DNA of 11,018 nucleotides. It comes from an uncultured Collinsella sp. Lineage in GTDB: Bacteria; Actinomycetota; Coriobacteriia; Coriobacteriales; Coriobacteriaceae. The DNA is taken from assembly GCA_900552735.1 (NCBI GenBank), contig USBA01000052.1, positions 1 to 11,018 of the forward strand. Reading direction: 5' to 3'. Within the stretch, counting starts at the first letter, position 1, and every line of letters begins with the position of its first letter. Positions 1 through 6,131 of this stretch are shown in pieces. Under the pieces are notes generated by a model. The model was given only the letters and a program-made list of their open reading frames with translations, was not told the origin of the DNA and made no database searches. The translations under genes and the position numbers were made by a program.

Positions 1-2
1 AG

Positions 3-995
3 GTCATCGGCGGTATCGGTGGCTTTGGTGGCCTGTTCTCGGCTGCCGCGCTTAAGGATATGGAAGACCCGATTCTGATTAGCGGTACCGACGGCGTGGG
101 CACCAAGCTCGTGCTCGCCCAGATCATGGACCGTCACGAGACGGTGGGCCAGGACCTGGTCGCTATGTGCGTCAACGATATTCTGGCTTCGGGCGCCGAG
201 CCGCTGTTCTTCCTGGACTACGTTGCCATCGGCCACATCGAGGCCGAGCACATGGCAAAGATCATCAAGGGTGTAGCCGACGGCTGTAAGCTCGCGGGCT
301 GCGCGCTCGTGGGCGGCGAGATGGCCGAGCACCCGGGCGTTATGGCTCCTGCCGACTACGACCTTGCCGGATTTACCGTGGGCGTCGTCGACCGTCCCAA
401 GATGCTCGACCCCGCGAACGTCCGCCCGGGCGATGTGATCCTGGGCCTGCCTTCCACCGGCGTGCACTCCAACGGCTACTCGCTCGTGCGCAAGGTCATC
501 GGCGTCGACGGCATTAAGCCGGGCACGCCCGAGGCCGCCGCTAAGGCCGAGGAGCTGAGCCGTCCGCTCGAGGAGCTCGGCGGCGCATCGCTGGCAGACG
601 CCCTGCTGGCTCCCACGCGCATCTACGTCAAGCCGATCCTGGAGCTGCTGCGCGGCGGCGCCAACGTTCATGCCATTGCCCACATCACCGGCGGCGGTAT
701 TACCGAGAACCTCAACCGCGCGCTCGCCGACGACGTCGACGCTGTGGTCACCCGCAACGGTGCCGAGATGGGCTGGGACGTTCCGCCCGTCATCACCTAT
801 GTGTCGCGCCAGGCCGAGCTTGCGCCCAACGAGGCGTGCAAGACCTTCAACATGGGCGTTGGCCTGTGCCTGATCGTCGCCCCCGAGGACGAGGCTGCCG
901 TGACCGAGGCTCTGGTCGCGCTGGGAGAGAAGCCGTTCCGCGTGGGCGAGTGCGTCGAGGGCTCCGGTAAGGTCGTGTACTCCGATGAGCGCTAA
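3..995 (+). CDS. purM: Phosphoribosylformylglycinamidine cyclo-ligase (AIR synthetase), 5' end missing
   Basis: Catalyses ATP-dependent ring closure of formylglycinamidine ribonucleotide (FGAM) to aminoimidazole ribonucleotide (AIR), the fifth step of de novo purine synthesis, in the cytoplasm. The reading frame is open from base 3, so the true start lies before the window; about 330 residues are visible against a usual ~345-350, so only about 15-20 residues are missing. Recognisable PurM blocks appear in order: the Gly-rich GGIGGFGGLFSA near the visible N-terminus, SGTDGVGTKL (ATP/substrate-binding loop), DLVAMCVNDIL, GAEPLFFLDY, LVGGEMAEHPG, HSNGYSLVRK, and HITGGGITENL in the C-terminal domain. 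The stop (993-995) lies inside purN, giving an 11-base overlap that suggests translational coupling. The ATG at base 60 is internal to the conserved domain and is not the start. Nothing odd in composition. Confidence 0.96.
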   Translation, partial: VIGGIGGFGGLFSAAALKDMEDPILISGTDGVGTKLVLAQIMDRHETVGQDLVAMCVNDILASGAEPLFFLDYVAIGHIEAEHMAKIIKGVADGCKLAGCALVGGEMAEHPGVMAPADYDLAGFTVGVVDRPKMLDPANVRPGDVILGLPSTGVHSNGYSLVRKVIGVDGIKPGTPEAAAKAEELSRPLEELGGASLADALLAPTRIYVKPILELLRGGANVHAIAHITGGGITENLNRALADDVDAVVTRNGAEMGWDVPPVITYVSRQAELAPNEACKTFNMGVGLCLIVAPEDEAAVTEALVALGEKPFRVGECVEGSGKVVYSDER

Positions 996-1686
996 CGAGC
1001 AGATGGCTGCTGCCGCGAGCCTGGGCTTTGTGCCCTACACCCGTCCGACCGGCACCGATACGGCCGAGCCGCTCAAGATCGGTGTGCTCATCAGCGGTTC
1101 GGGTACCAACCTGCAGGCGCTGATCGACCTGATCGCCGCCGGCAAGCTCAACGCTTCGATTGAGCTTGTGGTGTCGAGCCGTCCTTCGGCTAAGGGTTTG
1201 CAGCGCGCTGAGCGCGCGGGCATCCAGACGCTCACGCTGTCCAAGGATGTCTACGCCGACCCCATCGCCGCTGACGAGATCATCGCGCACGAGCTTCTCG
1301 AGCGCGGCTGCGAGTATGTGGTCATGGCCGGCTACATGCGCATGGTGCACACGCCTCTGCTGGCGGCGTTTCCCAACCGCGTGGTCAATCTGCATCCGGC
1401 GCTGCTGCCGAGCTTTACCGGTGCGCATGCGATTGACGATGCCTTTGCGCGCGGCGTCAAGGTGACCGGCGTGACCGTGCACTTTGCCAACGAGATTTAC
1501 GACAACGGCCCCATCATCGCCCAGCGCGCGCTGGCTGTCGGGGAGGGCTGGGATGTCGACACGCTCGAGGAGCACATCCATGCGATTGAGCACGTGCTGT
1601 ATCCCGAGGTCGTGCAAATGCTCGCCGACGGCCGCGTCCACGTGCTGGAGAGCGGCAAGGTCGCAATTGACGCGCCTCGCGGCTAG
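985..1686 (+). CDS. purN: Phosphoribosylglycinamide formyltransferase (GAR transformylase)
   Basis: Transfers the formyl group of 10-formyltetrahydrofolate to glycinamide ribonucleotide (GAR), the third step of purine synthesis. The 233-residue product has the formyltransferase fold: phosphate-binding loop SGSGTNLQAL at 37-46, and the catalytic triad N135, H137 (in NLHPALLPSF) and D173 (in YDNGPII). The spacing of 38 residues from Asn to Asp matches E. coli Asn106-Asp144. The start ATG at 985 overlaps the end of purM. Compared with E. coli PurN (212 aa), there is an N-terminal extension of about 28 residues before the first beta strand (KIGVLISGSG). An internal ATG at 1003 would trim only six residues, so most of the extension is in frame either way. 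The gene ends in front of a strong terminator, so purN is the last gene of its operon. Confidence 0.95.
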   Translation: MSANEQMAAAASLGFVPYTRPTGTDTAEPLKIGVLISGSGTNLQALIDLIAAGKLNASIELVVSSRPSAKGLQRAERAGIQTLTLSKDVYADPIAADEIIAHELLERGCEYVVMAGYMRMVHTPLLAAFPNRVVNLHPALLPSFTGAHAIDDAFARGVKVTGVTVHFANEIYDNGPIIAQRALAVGEGWDVDTLEEHIHAIEHVLYPEVVQMLADGRVHVLESGKVAIDAPRG

Positions 1687-1716
1687 CGGCGCACAGTACA
1701 ATTTAGCCGAGTAGTC

Positions 1717-1760
1717 AGGGTGGTCATTGGCGCCAAGGCGCACGTGGCCACCCTTTGTTT
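1717..1760 (+). terminator. Intrinsic terminator of the purM-purN operon
   Basis: Stem arms AGGGTGGTCA (1717-1726) and TGGCCACCCT (1745-1754) pair over 10 bp with one G-U wobble; the 18-nt loop holds a smaller self-complementary TTGGCGCCAA. The stem is followed by TTGTTT (1755-1760). It begins 31 bases after the purN stop, a normal place for Rho-independent termination. Confidence 0.8.
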
Positions 1761-1789
1761 GGGTAGTCACCTGCGACGTTCTTTAACGG

Positions 1790-1820
1790 CTAGTCATTTA
1801 AGAACGTCCCCGATGGCTAG
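1790..1820 (-). repeat. GGGGAC-core hairpin element, copy 1
   Basis: Stem CTAGTCATT (1790-1798) pairs with GATGGCTAG (1812-1820) with two G-U wobbles. The 13-nt loop (1799-1811) reads GGGGACGTTCTTA on the minus strand. A second, competing pairing exists: GACGTTCTTTAA (1775-1786) with TTTAAGAACGTC (1797-1808), 11 of 12 matching. The element sits directly before the ribosome binding site of the PTS IIA gene. Confidence 0.6.
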
Positions 1821-1837
1821 GTGAGAGAGGTGAGCGC

Positions 1838-2302
1838 ATGGCGGATAACGAAGCGCTGTTTACGCCTGAGCTGGTGTTTTTTGATTGGGAGTGTGCGACG
1901 CCGGATGAGGTGTTTGCGCGGCTCGAGGGCGAGCTTGCTCCACGTGGCTACATTGCCGAGGGTTGGCTCGACGCCGTTCGCACGCGCGAGGATGCCTATC
2001 CCACGGGTCTTGCCATGCCGGCGGCAAACATTGCCATTCCGCATACCGATCCGGGGTTTGTGGCCAAGCCCTATATCGCGGTGGTGAAGCCCGCCGCGCC
2101 CGTGACATTTAACGCTATGGCTGGCATGGGCGCTCCGGTGTCGGCGCAGATCGTCATTAATCTGGGCATCGCCGAGCCGGGAGGCCAGGTCGAAGCCCTG
2201 CAGGCGCTCATGAACATCTTTATGGACGCCGATGCCGCAGCCGACGTGCTCGGCCAGACCACGTCCCAGGGCATGGTCGACGCCATCCGCCGTCACTTCT
2301 AA
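1838..2302 (+). CDS. PTS sugar transporter subunit IIA, GatA/fructose-mannitol type, stand-alone
   Basis: A 154-residue single-domain EIIA of the PTS_EIIA_2 (fructose/mannitol/galactitol) family. In this family a histidine takes phosphate from HPr and passes it to IIB. Here the expected site is H69 in the motif IAIPHTDP (65-72); the upstream YPTGLAMPA is typical of galactitol-type IIA proteins. The start at ATG 1838 has a purine-rich ribosome binding site GAGAGAGG (1823-1830) seven bases upstream. No IIB or IIC gene, kinase or sugar-metabolism gene is adjacent: upstream is a terminator and downstream is a repeat-rich gap and a foldase gene. It may therefore serve a permease encoded elsewhere or act as a phosphorylation-dependent regulator (as PtsN does), but the sequence does not decide this. 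The exact substrate cannot be read from the sequence. Confidence 0.85.
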   Translation: MADNEALFTPELVFFDWECATPDEVFARLEGELAPRGYIAEGWLDAVRTREDAYPTGLAMPAANIAIPHTDPGFVAKPYIAVVKPAAPVTFNAMAGMGAPVSAQIVINLGIAEPGGQVEALQALMNIFMDADAAADVLGQTTSQGMVDAIRRHF

Positions 2303-2313
2303 GGTGGGGCTGA

Positions 2314-2346
2314 GCCGGCACTTGGGGACGTTCCTTTTCTGCCGGC
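2314..2346 (+). repeat. GGGGAC-core hairpin element, copy 2
   Basis: GCCGGCACTT (2314-2323), core GGGGACGTTCCTT (2324-2336), then TTCTGCCGGC (2337-2346). Seven base pairs (GCCGGCA with TGCCGGC) close the hairpin; the inner three positions do not pair. The right arm is shared with the next copy. The left arm can instead pair over 16 bp (two wobbles) with 2358-2373, enclosing both copies in one larger hairpin. Confidence 0.55.
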
Positions 2347-2373
2347 AGTTAGGGACAGTTCCCAAGTGTCGGC
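2341..2373 (+). repeat. GGGGAC-core hairpin element, copy 3
   Basis: GCCGGCAGTT (2341-2350), 13-nt core AGGGACAGTTCCC (2351-2363), AAGTGTCGGC (2364-2373). The arms match at 9 of 10 positions, counting one G-U wobble. It overlaps copy 2 by six bases (GCCGGC). Confidence 0.55.
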
Positions 2374-2427
2374 ACATAAAGAACGTCCAACTGCCAAGTG
2401 CCACATCTGTCCCCTTTGCACCAAAAT
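2374..2427. repeat. Degenerate GGGGAC-family remnants and a TGCACCA hairpin
   Basis: The stretch holds two further core-like strings read on the minus strand: GGACGTTC (2381-2388) and GGGGACAG (2407-2414). Neither has well-matched flanking arms, so they look like decayed copies. TGCACCA (2417-2423) and TGGTGCA (2427-2433) form a perfect 7-bp hairpin with an AAA loop that links this remnant to copy 4. Confidence 0.4.
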
Positions 2428-2456
2428 GGTGCAGATTAACCTGTCCCCAATGCACC
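2428..2456 (-). repeat. GGGGAC-core hairpin element, copy 4
   Basis: GGTGCAGA (2428-2435) and AATGCACC (2449-2456) pair over six outer positions and flank a 13-nt core (2436-2448) that reads GGGGACAGGTTAA on the minus strand. Last copy of the cluster upstream of the foldase gene. Confidence 0.5.
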
Positions 2457-2477
2457 AAGCGTGCCGCGGGGGCCGCG

Positions 2478-2490
2478 TTGTGACACAATG
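2478..2490. promoter_or_regulatory. Short palindrome TTGTGACACAA upstream of the foldase gene, possible operator or -10 region
   Basis: An 11-base palindrome (five paired bases around a central A, 2478-2488) lies 36 bases before the foldase ATG. The included CACAAT (2484-2489) could be a -10 element, but no convincing -35 was found at the right distance. This is suggestive only. Confidence 0.25.
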
Positions 2491-2524
2491 GCGTTTGTTC
2501 GATTCGTTATGCGAAAGGCCAACT

Positions 2525-3745
2525 ATGGCAAATAAGAAAAAGAACCCTGCGCCCGAGCCGACGCCCGAGCAGCAGGCTTGCGCTGCCTCCAGCTCTCGCA
2601 AGAAGCAGCGCAAGACGTACGTGTCTAAGACCGTCAAGATCGTCCTGGTGGTCATCGGCGTGCTGGCAATGCTGCTTTCCGTCTCGGCGATGGCGTGCTC
2701 CGGCCTTATGTCGCAGGCCGAGGACACCTCGGGCTACAAGCTGACCGGCGGTGTTGCTGCAACTATCAACGGCACCAACCTCACCGAGGACACCGTGACC
2801 AAGCAGATCATGAGCATGCGCACGTCCTACGGCTACACCAAGGATAAGGATTGGGCGCAGTATCTGGTTGACAACGACCTCACGCCCAAGAAGTACCGCA
2901 AGCAACTCATCGACTCCTACACGCAGCAGATTCTGCTTCAACAGGCACAGAAGGAGAACGGCGTGACGGTGTCGGACGAGGAGGTCGAGAAGGCTTGGAA
3001 GGACGCGTGCAAGAGCGCGGGCGGCGCCAAGGCCTTTAAGAAGACCCTCAAGACCTACGGCTATACCGAGGACACCTACAAGGACTCACTCAAGGAGAGT
3101 CTGGCGCAGCAGAAACTCAAGGATGCCGTTGCGCCCACGAGCAAGCCCAAGGACAGCGAGATTGTCGATTACATCAACGAAAGCCTGTCCAGCTACAACG
3201 ACGCCCGCCGCTCGTCGAACATCCTGATCAAGGTCGATTCCGACGCCTCCGACGAGGACAAGGCTGCCGCCAAGGCCAAGGCGCAGGAGTGTCTGGACAA
3301 GATCAACTCCGGCGAGCTGAGCTTTGAGGACGCCGTGGAGCAGTACTCCGACGACACCGGTTCCAAGGAGAAGAAGGGCGACGTGGGCTGGGACAAGCTC
3401 ACCACCTTCGTTGACAGCTATCAGACGGCACTCGAGGGTCTTAACAAGGGCGACGTGAGCGACGTGGTCGAGTCGACCTACGGTTACCACATCATCAAGT
3501 GCACCGACTACTTCCATGTCGATAATCAGGTTGATGACATCAACCAGGTACCCAAGGACATCAAGAAGTACGTTTCTAATGTGGTGAAGACGCAGGCGGC
3601 CAGCAACGCATACAGCGAGTGGCTGGAGCAGTATAAGAAGGACGCCGACATCACCGTTAACCCCATGCCCAAGGACGTGCCGTATAACGTCAGTCTGAAG
3701 GGCGTCACCAAGAGTTCGACCGACGATTCGTCGACGACTGAGTAA
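2525..3745 (+). CDS. Membrane-anchored SurA/PrsA-like peptidyl-prolyl isomerase (parvulin foldase)
   Basis: A 406-residue extracytoplasmic foldase. In order: a Lys-rich cytoplasmic N-terminus (1-36), one membrane segment (about 37-59), a SurA_N-like helical chaperone region (about 75-215), a parvulin-type rotamase domain (about 229-331, with NILIKVD, FEDAVEQYSDD, KKGDVGWD and STYGYHIIK), a helical tail and a Ser/Thr/Asp-rich C-terminus. It should help fold secreted proteins on the outer face of the membrane. The first histidine of the usual parvulin HIL motif is asparagine here (N232), while the later histidine (H322) is kept. The ATG at 2525 is chosen because AAAGG (2514-2518) lies six bases upstream and the membrane segment then sits normally; the frame is open upstream to 2366, but that extension is translated repeat DNA. 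The A-M-A-C near residue 58 is not a good lipobox, so a plain membrane anchor is more likely. Confidence 0.88.
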   Translation: MANKKKNPAPEPTPEQQACAASSSRKKQRKTYVSKTVKIVLVVIGVLAMLLSVSAMACSGLMSQAEDTSGYKLTGGVAATINGTNLTEDTVTKQIMSMRTSYGYTKDKDWAQYLVDNDLTPKKYRKQLIDSYTQQILLQQAQKENGVTVSDEEVEKAWKDACKSAGGAKAFKKTLKTYGYTEDTYKDSLKESLAQQKLKDAVAPTSKPKDSEIVDYINESLSSYNDARRSSNILIKVDSDASDEDKAAAKAKAQECLDKINSGELSFEDAVEQYSDDTGSKEKKGDVGWDKLTTFVDSYQTALEGLNKGDVSDVVESTYGYHIIKCTDYFHVDNQVDDINQVPKDIKKYVSNVVKTQAASNAYSEWLEQYKKDADITVNPMPKDVPYNVSLKGVTKSSTDDSSTTE

Positions 3746-3750
3746 TCATG

Positions 3751-3776
3751 GGGCGGTGCTCGCGTGAGTGCCGCCC
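3751..3776 (+). promoter_or_regulatory. Stable intercistronic hairpin before yqeY
   Basis: GGGCGGTGCTC (3751-3761) pairs with GAGTGCCGCCC (3766-3776) over 11 bp with two G-U wobbles and a GCGT loop. No T-run follows, so it is unlikely to be a simple terminator. It ends nine bases before the yqeY ribosome binding site and could be an mRNA processing or stability element. Confidence 0.5.
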
Positions 3777-3799
3777 ACGCTATTGAGGAGGATTTGCAG

Positions 3800-4243
3800 A
3801 TGACCAACGAAGAGCTGCAGAAGGAAATGATCGCGGCCATGAAGGCCAAGGATAAGGTTCGCCTGTCCATCATTCGCCAGGTCAAGGCCGAGGTGAAGAA
3901 TATCGAGGTTAACGAGCGCCGCGATGTGACCGAGGAAGACGTCAACAGCATGATCAAGCGCCTGATCAAGCAGACGAGCGAGACGCTGGAGATGTCCATC
4001 AAGGCCGGCACCGACCAGGAGCGTACCGACAACCTGACCGAGCAGGTCAAGATCCTGGAGAGCCTGCTGCCCGCGCAGGTTTCGGGCGAGGAGCTCGAGG
4101 CCCTGATCGAGCAGGTTATCGCCGAGCTGGGCGCCACGTCCAAGAAGCAGATGGGCCAGGTCATGGGTGCCCTGGGCAAGGCCACCGGCGGCAACTTCGA
4201 TAAGCCGGCCGCAGCAAAGATCGTCGGAGCCCGCCTCGCGTAG
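3800..4243 (+). CDS. GatB/YqeY domain-containing protein
   Basis: A 147-residue all-helical cytoplasmic protein of the YqeY family, which shares its domain with the C-terminal tail of GatB in the tRNA-dependent amidotransferase. The free-standing protein has no firmly established biochemical role; a link to tRNA or translation is inferred from the domain. The N-terminal signature MKAKDKVRLSIIRQVKAEV (residues 14-32) is typical, followed by the EQVKILESLLPAQ block and the C-terminal KKQMGQVMGAL motif. The start is ATG 3800, with a near-perfect ribosome binding site GAGGAGG (3785-3791) eight bases upstream; an in-frame GTG at 3764 lies inside a hairpin and has no such site. The gene is 54 bases after the foldase stop and probably in the same operon, which ends at the terminator at 4273-4304. 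Confidence 0.9.
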   Translation: MTNEELQKEMIAAMKAKDKVRLSIIRQVKAEVKNIEVNERRDVTEEDVNSMIKRLIKQTSETLEMSIKAGTDQERTDNLTEQVKILESLLPAQVSGEELEALIEQVIAELGATSKKQMGQVMGALGKATGGNFDKPAAAKIVGARLA

Positions 4244-4272
4244 GGGCCGAGTGGCACACAGTTGAGGCTGAG

Positions 4273-4304
4273 GGGGCGTGGCCGTCATGGTCGCGCCCCT
4301 TTTT
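4273..4304 (+). terminator. Intrinsic terminator after yqeY
   Basis: GGGGCGTGGC (4273-4282) pairs with GTCGCGCCCC (4290-4299) over 10 bp with two G-U wobbles; the loop is 7 nt and five T follow (4300-4304). It lies 30 bases past the yqeY stop. Confidence 0.85.
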
Positions 4305-4315
4305 GCTGGGCTGGG

Positions 4316-4386
4316 CACTCATTGGGGACAGACTTAAATGAGTGCCCAATGAGCAGGTACTCATTTAAGTCTGTCCCCAATGAGTG
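4316..4386. repeat. Perfect 28-bp inverted repeat made of two head-to-head GGGGAC-core elements (copies 5 and 6)
   Basis: Bases 4316-4343 are the exact reverse complement of 4359-4386, with a 15-nt spacer. Each half is also a small hairpin of the GGGGAC family: CACTCATT (4316-4323), core GGGGACAGACTTA (4324-4336), AATGAGTG (4337-4344), and the mirror image with its core at 4366-4378. The spacer contains CCAATGAG, which can also pair with the left arm. It sits between the yqeY terminator and the ABC operon. No T-run follows, so it is not an ordinary terminator. Confidence 0.85.
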
Positions 4387-4449
4387 GGTTAAAGGTTGCG
4401 GGTTCTTTACGGGAATGTAGTGTGGGCTGCGGAAACGTGGTTCTTTCCG

Positions 4450-4455
4450 TACAAT
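4450..4455 (+). promoter_or_regulatory. Possible -10 element (TACAAT) of the amino-acid ABC operon
   Basis: TACAAT differs from the TATAAT consensus at one position and lies 35 bases before the ATPase start, giving a short leader. The sequence 17 bases upstream (CTGCGG, 4427-4432) is a poor -35, so only the -10 is supported. The location between a terminator/repeat and the first operon gene is right for a promoter. Confidence 0.4.
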
Positions 4456-4490
4456 AGTTCAACTCGTGTAAACGCAGGGAAGGGACATTC

Positions 4491-5222
4491 ATGGCAGACA
4501 TGATCGAGATCAAGCATCTCAACAAGTACTTTGGCGACCTGCATGTGCTCAAAGATATCAACCTCACCGTCAAACGTGGCGAGAAGCTCGTAATGATCGG
4601 GCCTTCCGGCTCGGGTAAATCGACGCTCATCCGTTGCGTCGATTATCTGGAGGAGCCCACGTCGGGCGAGGTTGTCATCGACGGTACGCCGCTCACCAAA
4701 AAGAATCACCTGGAGATGGCTCGCAAGTATAGTTCCATGGTGTTTCAGCAGTTCAACCTGTATCCCAACATGACGGTGCTGGGCAACCTGACGCTCGCGC
4801 CCATCAAACTGCAAAAGAAGAGCAAGGAGGAGGCGACCGAGATCGCCATCGCTGCGCTCAAGCGCGTCGGCATGGCACATAAGGCCGGCGAGTATCCGCA
4901 GAATCTCTCGGGTGGTCAGCAGCAGCGCATCGCCATCGCCCGTGCCCTGTGCACCAAGCAGCCCATCATCCTGTTTGACGAGCCGACCTCGGCGCTCGAC
5001 CCCGAGATGGTCCAGGAAGTCCTGGACGTTATGATTGAACTCGCGCAGGAGGACATCACCATGATCTGCGTGACGCACGAGATGGGCTTTGCGCGCCAGG
5101 TGGCCGACCGCGTCATCTTTATGGAGGACGGCCGCATCCTGGAGGAGGGCACGCCCGAGCACTTCTTCGATAACCCCGAGAACCCGCGCTGCCGTGAGTT
5201 CCTGTCCAAGATTCTGCACTAG
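4491..5222 (+). CDS. Polar amino acid ABC transporter, ATP-binding protein (GlnQ-like)
   Basis: The 243-residue ATPase drives import by the system encoded by the next three genes. It has all nucleotide-binding motifs: Walker A GPSGSGKST (37-45), Q-loop FQQF (85-88), signature LSGGQQQR (139-146), Walker B IILFDEP (159-165) with D-loop SALD, and the switch histidine H196 (VTHEMGFA). The length and the motif YPNMTVLGNL are typical of the polar amino acid uptake (GlnQ/HisP/GltL) subfamily. The start at ATG 4491 follows a purine-rich ribosome binding site AGGGAAGGGA (4476-4485). It is the first gene of a tight operon: the binding-protein gene begins within about 10 bases of its stop. The order ATPase, binding protein, permease, permease is that of Bacillus glnQHMP. 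Confidence 0.94.
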   Translation: MADMIEIKHLNKYFGDLHVLKDINLTVKRGEKLVMIGPSGSGKSTLIRCVDYLEEPTSGEVVIDGTPLTKKNHLEMARKYSSMVFQQFNLYPNMTVLGNLTLAPIKLQKKSKEEATEIAIAALKRVGMAHKAGEYPQNLSGGQQQRIAIARALCTKQPIILFDEPTSALDPEMVQEVLDVMIELAQEDITMICVTHEMGFARQVADRVIFMEDGRILEEGTPEHFFDNPENPRCREFLSKILH

Positions 5223-5230
5223 GCGCGGTG

Positions 5231-6106
5231 ATGGACATGACGGATATGACGAGGGCGGCCGTGTCGCGCCGTCACTTTTTGCAGCTGGCTGGCGCCAGCA
5301 TGCTTGCGCTGACGGGGACCGCGCTTACCGGTTGCGGCAACTCCACCAGCGGCGAGGGCTCCGACAAGGGCTCTAAGCTTGTGGCCATCAAGTCGCGTGG
5401 CCATCTGAATGCCGGCGTTAAGAAGGACGTTCCCGGCTATGGCTATTACGACACCGCCAAGGGTCGCTTTGAGGGCATGGAAGTCGATTTGTGCTACCAG
5501 ATCGCCGCTGCCGTCTTTGGCGTGAGCTATAAGGAGGCCCGCGCCCAGGAGCTTGTCGAGTTTACCGACGTAACGCCCAAGACACGCGGTCCGCTGATCG
5601 ATAACGGCCAACTCGACGTGGTCGCGGCGACCTACACCATCACCGACGAGCGCAAGAAGAGCTGGGATTTCTCGACGCCGTACCGCACCGACTGCGTGGG
5701 CCTCATGGTCAAGAAGCGTTCGGGCTTTACCTCGATTGAGGACCTGGATGGCAAGGTCATCGGCGTGAGCCAGGGTGCCAACACGCAGGGCCTGATCGAG
5801 CAGATGATCAAGGACAACGGCTTTAGCTGCAAGCCCGAGTTTAGGGCCTTTAGCGGCTACCCCATCATCAAGAGTTCGCTCGACGCCGGCAATATCGACG
5901 TTTTTGCCATGGACCGCTCCACGCTGGCCGGTTACATGAACGAGACCGTTGAGCTGTTGCAGCCCGAGGTCAAGTTTGGCGAGCAAGGCTACGGCGTGGC
6001 GACCAAGAAGGGCTGCGACCTTTCGGCCGTGGTCGATCAGGTGATTTGCGATCGCCTGGCCGATGGCTGGCTCGACCAAGAGGTCAAGACCTGGGGTCTT
6101 GTATAG
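5231..6106 (+). CDS. Amino acid ABC transporter substrate-binding lipoprotein, PEB1a-like (predicted aspartate/glutamate)
   Basis: A family 3 solute-binding protein (SBP_bac_3), 291 residues from ATG 5231; GTG 5228 is equally possible and adds one residue, and no strong ribosome binding site separates them. The N-terminus has a twin-arginine motif SRRHFLQL (12-19), a hydrophobic stretch and a lipobox LTGC with C35, so it is probably exported folded by Tat and lipid-anchored outside the membrane. The body aligns by eye to Campylobacter PEB1a. The residues that contact acidic amino acids there (K19, R67, T82, R89, Y156, D174 of mature PEB1a) are matched by K64, R119, T134, R141, Y210 and D228. 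This makes aspartate/glutamate the likely ligand, though glutamine or a related ligand is not excluded. It lies between the ATPase and the two permeases of its system. Confidence 0.92.
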   Translation: MDMTDMTRAAVSRRHFLQLAGASMLALTGTALTGCGNSTSGEGSDKGSKLVAIKSRGHLNAGVKKDVPGYGYYDTAKGRFEGMEVDLCYQIAAAVFGVSYKEARAQELVEFTDVTPKTRGPLIDNGQLDVVAATYTITDERKKSWDFSTPYRTDCVGLMVKKRSGFTSIEDLDGKVIGVSQGANTQGLIEQMIKDNGFSCKPEFRAFSGYPIIKSSLDAGNIDVFAMDRSTLAGYMNETVELLQPEVKFGEQGYGVATKKGCDLSAVVDQVICDRLADGWLDQEVKTWGLV

Positions 6107-6131
6107 GCGCATCGTCCAAGGAAGGAATCAA

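Noticed and set aside
1697..1702. TACAAT as a promoter after purN
   Set aside because: It lies before the purN terminator, so a transcript from it would be stopped before the next gene, and there is no -35.
847..1770. Open frame of 307 codons on the minus strand opposite purN
   Set aside because: Antisense to the end of purM, the whole of purN and the terminator; no motif or ribosome binding site supports it.
2366..2456. Possible Cys/His zinc-binding peptide in the repeat cluster
   Set aside because: The cysteines come from translating TGTCCCC and TGCACC repeat strings; there is no start signal.
2366..2524. Upstream extension of the foldase frame (53 more codons)
   Set aside because: It translates repeat DNA, has several Cys/His by chance that look like a small zinc motif, and would place the membrane segment far from the N-terminus; ATG 2525 has a proper ribosome binding site.
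4407..5219. Open frame of 270 codons on the minus strand opposite the ATPase gene
   Set aside because: Shadow of a gene with complete ABC ATPase motifs.
5228..5248. Alternative starts of the binding-protein gene (GTG 5228, ATG 5237, ATG 5246)
   Set aside because: None has a better ribosome binding site than ATG 5231; all keep the twin-arginine motif, so the product is nearly unchanged.
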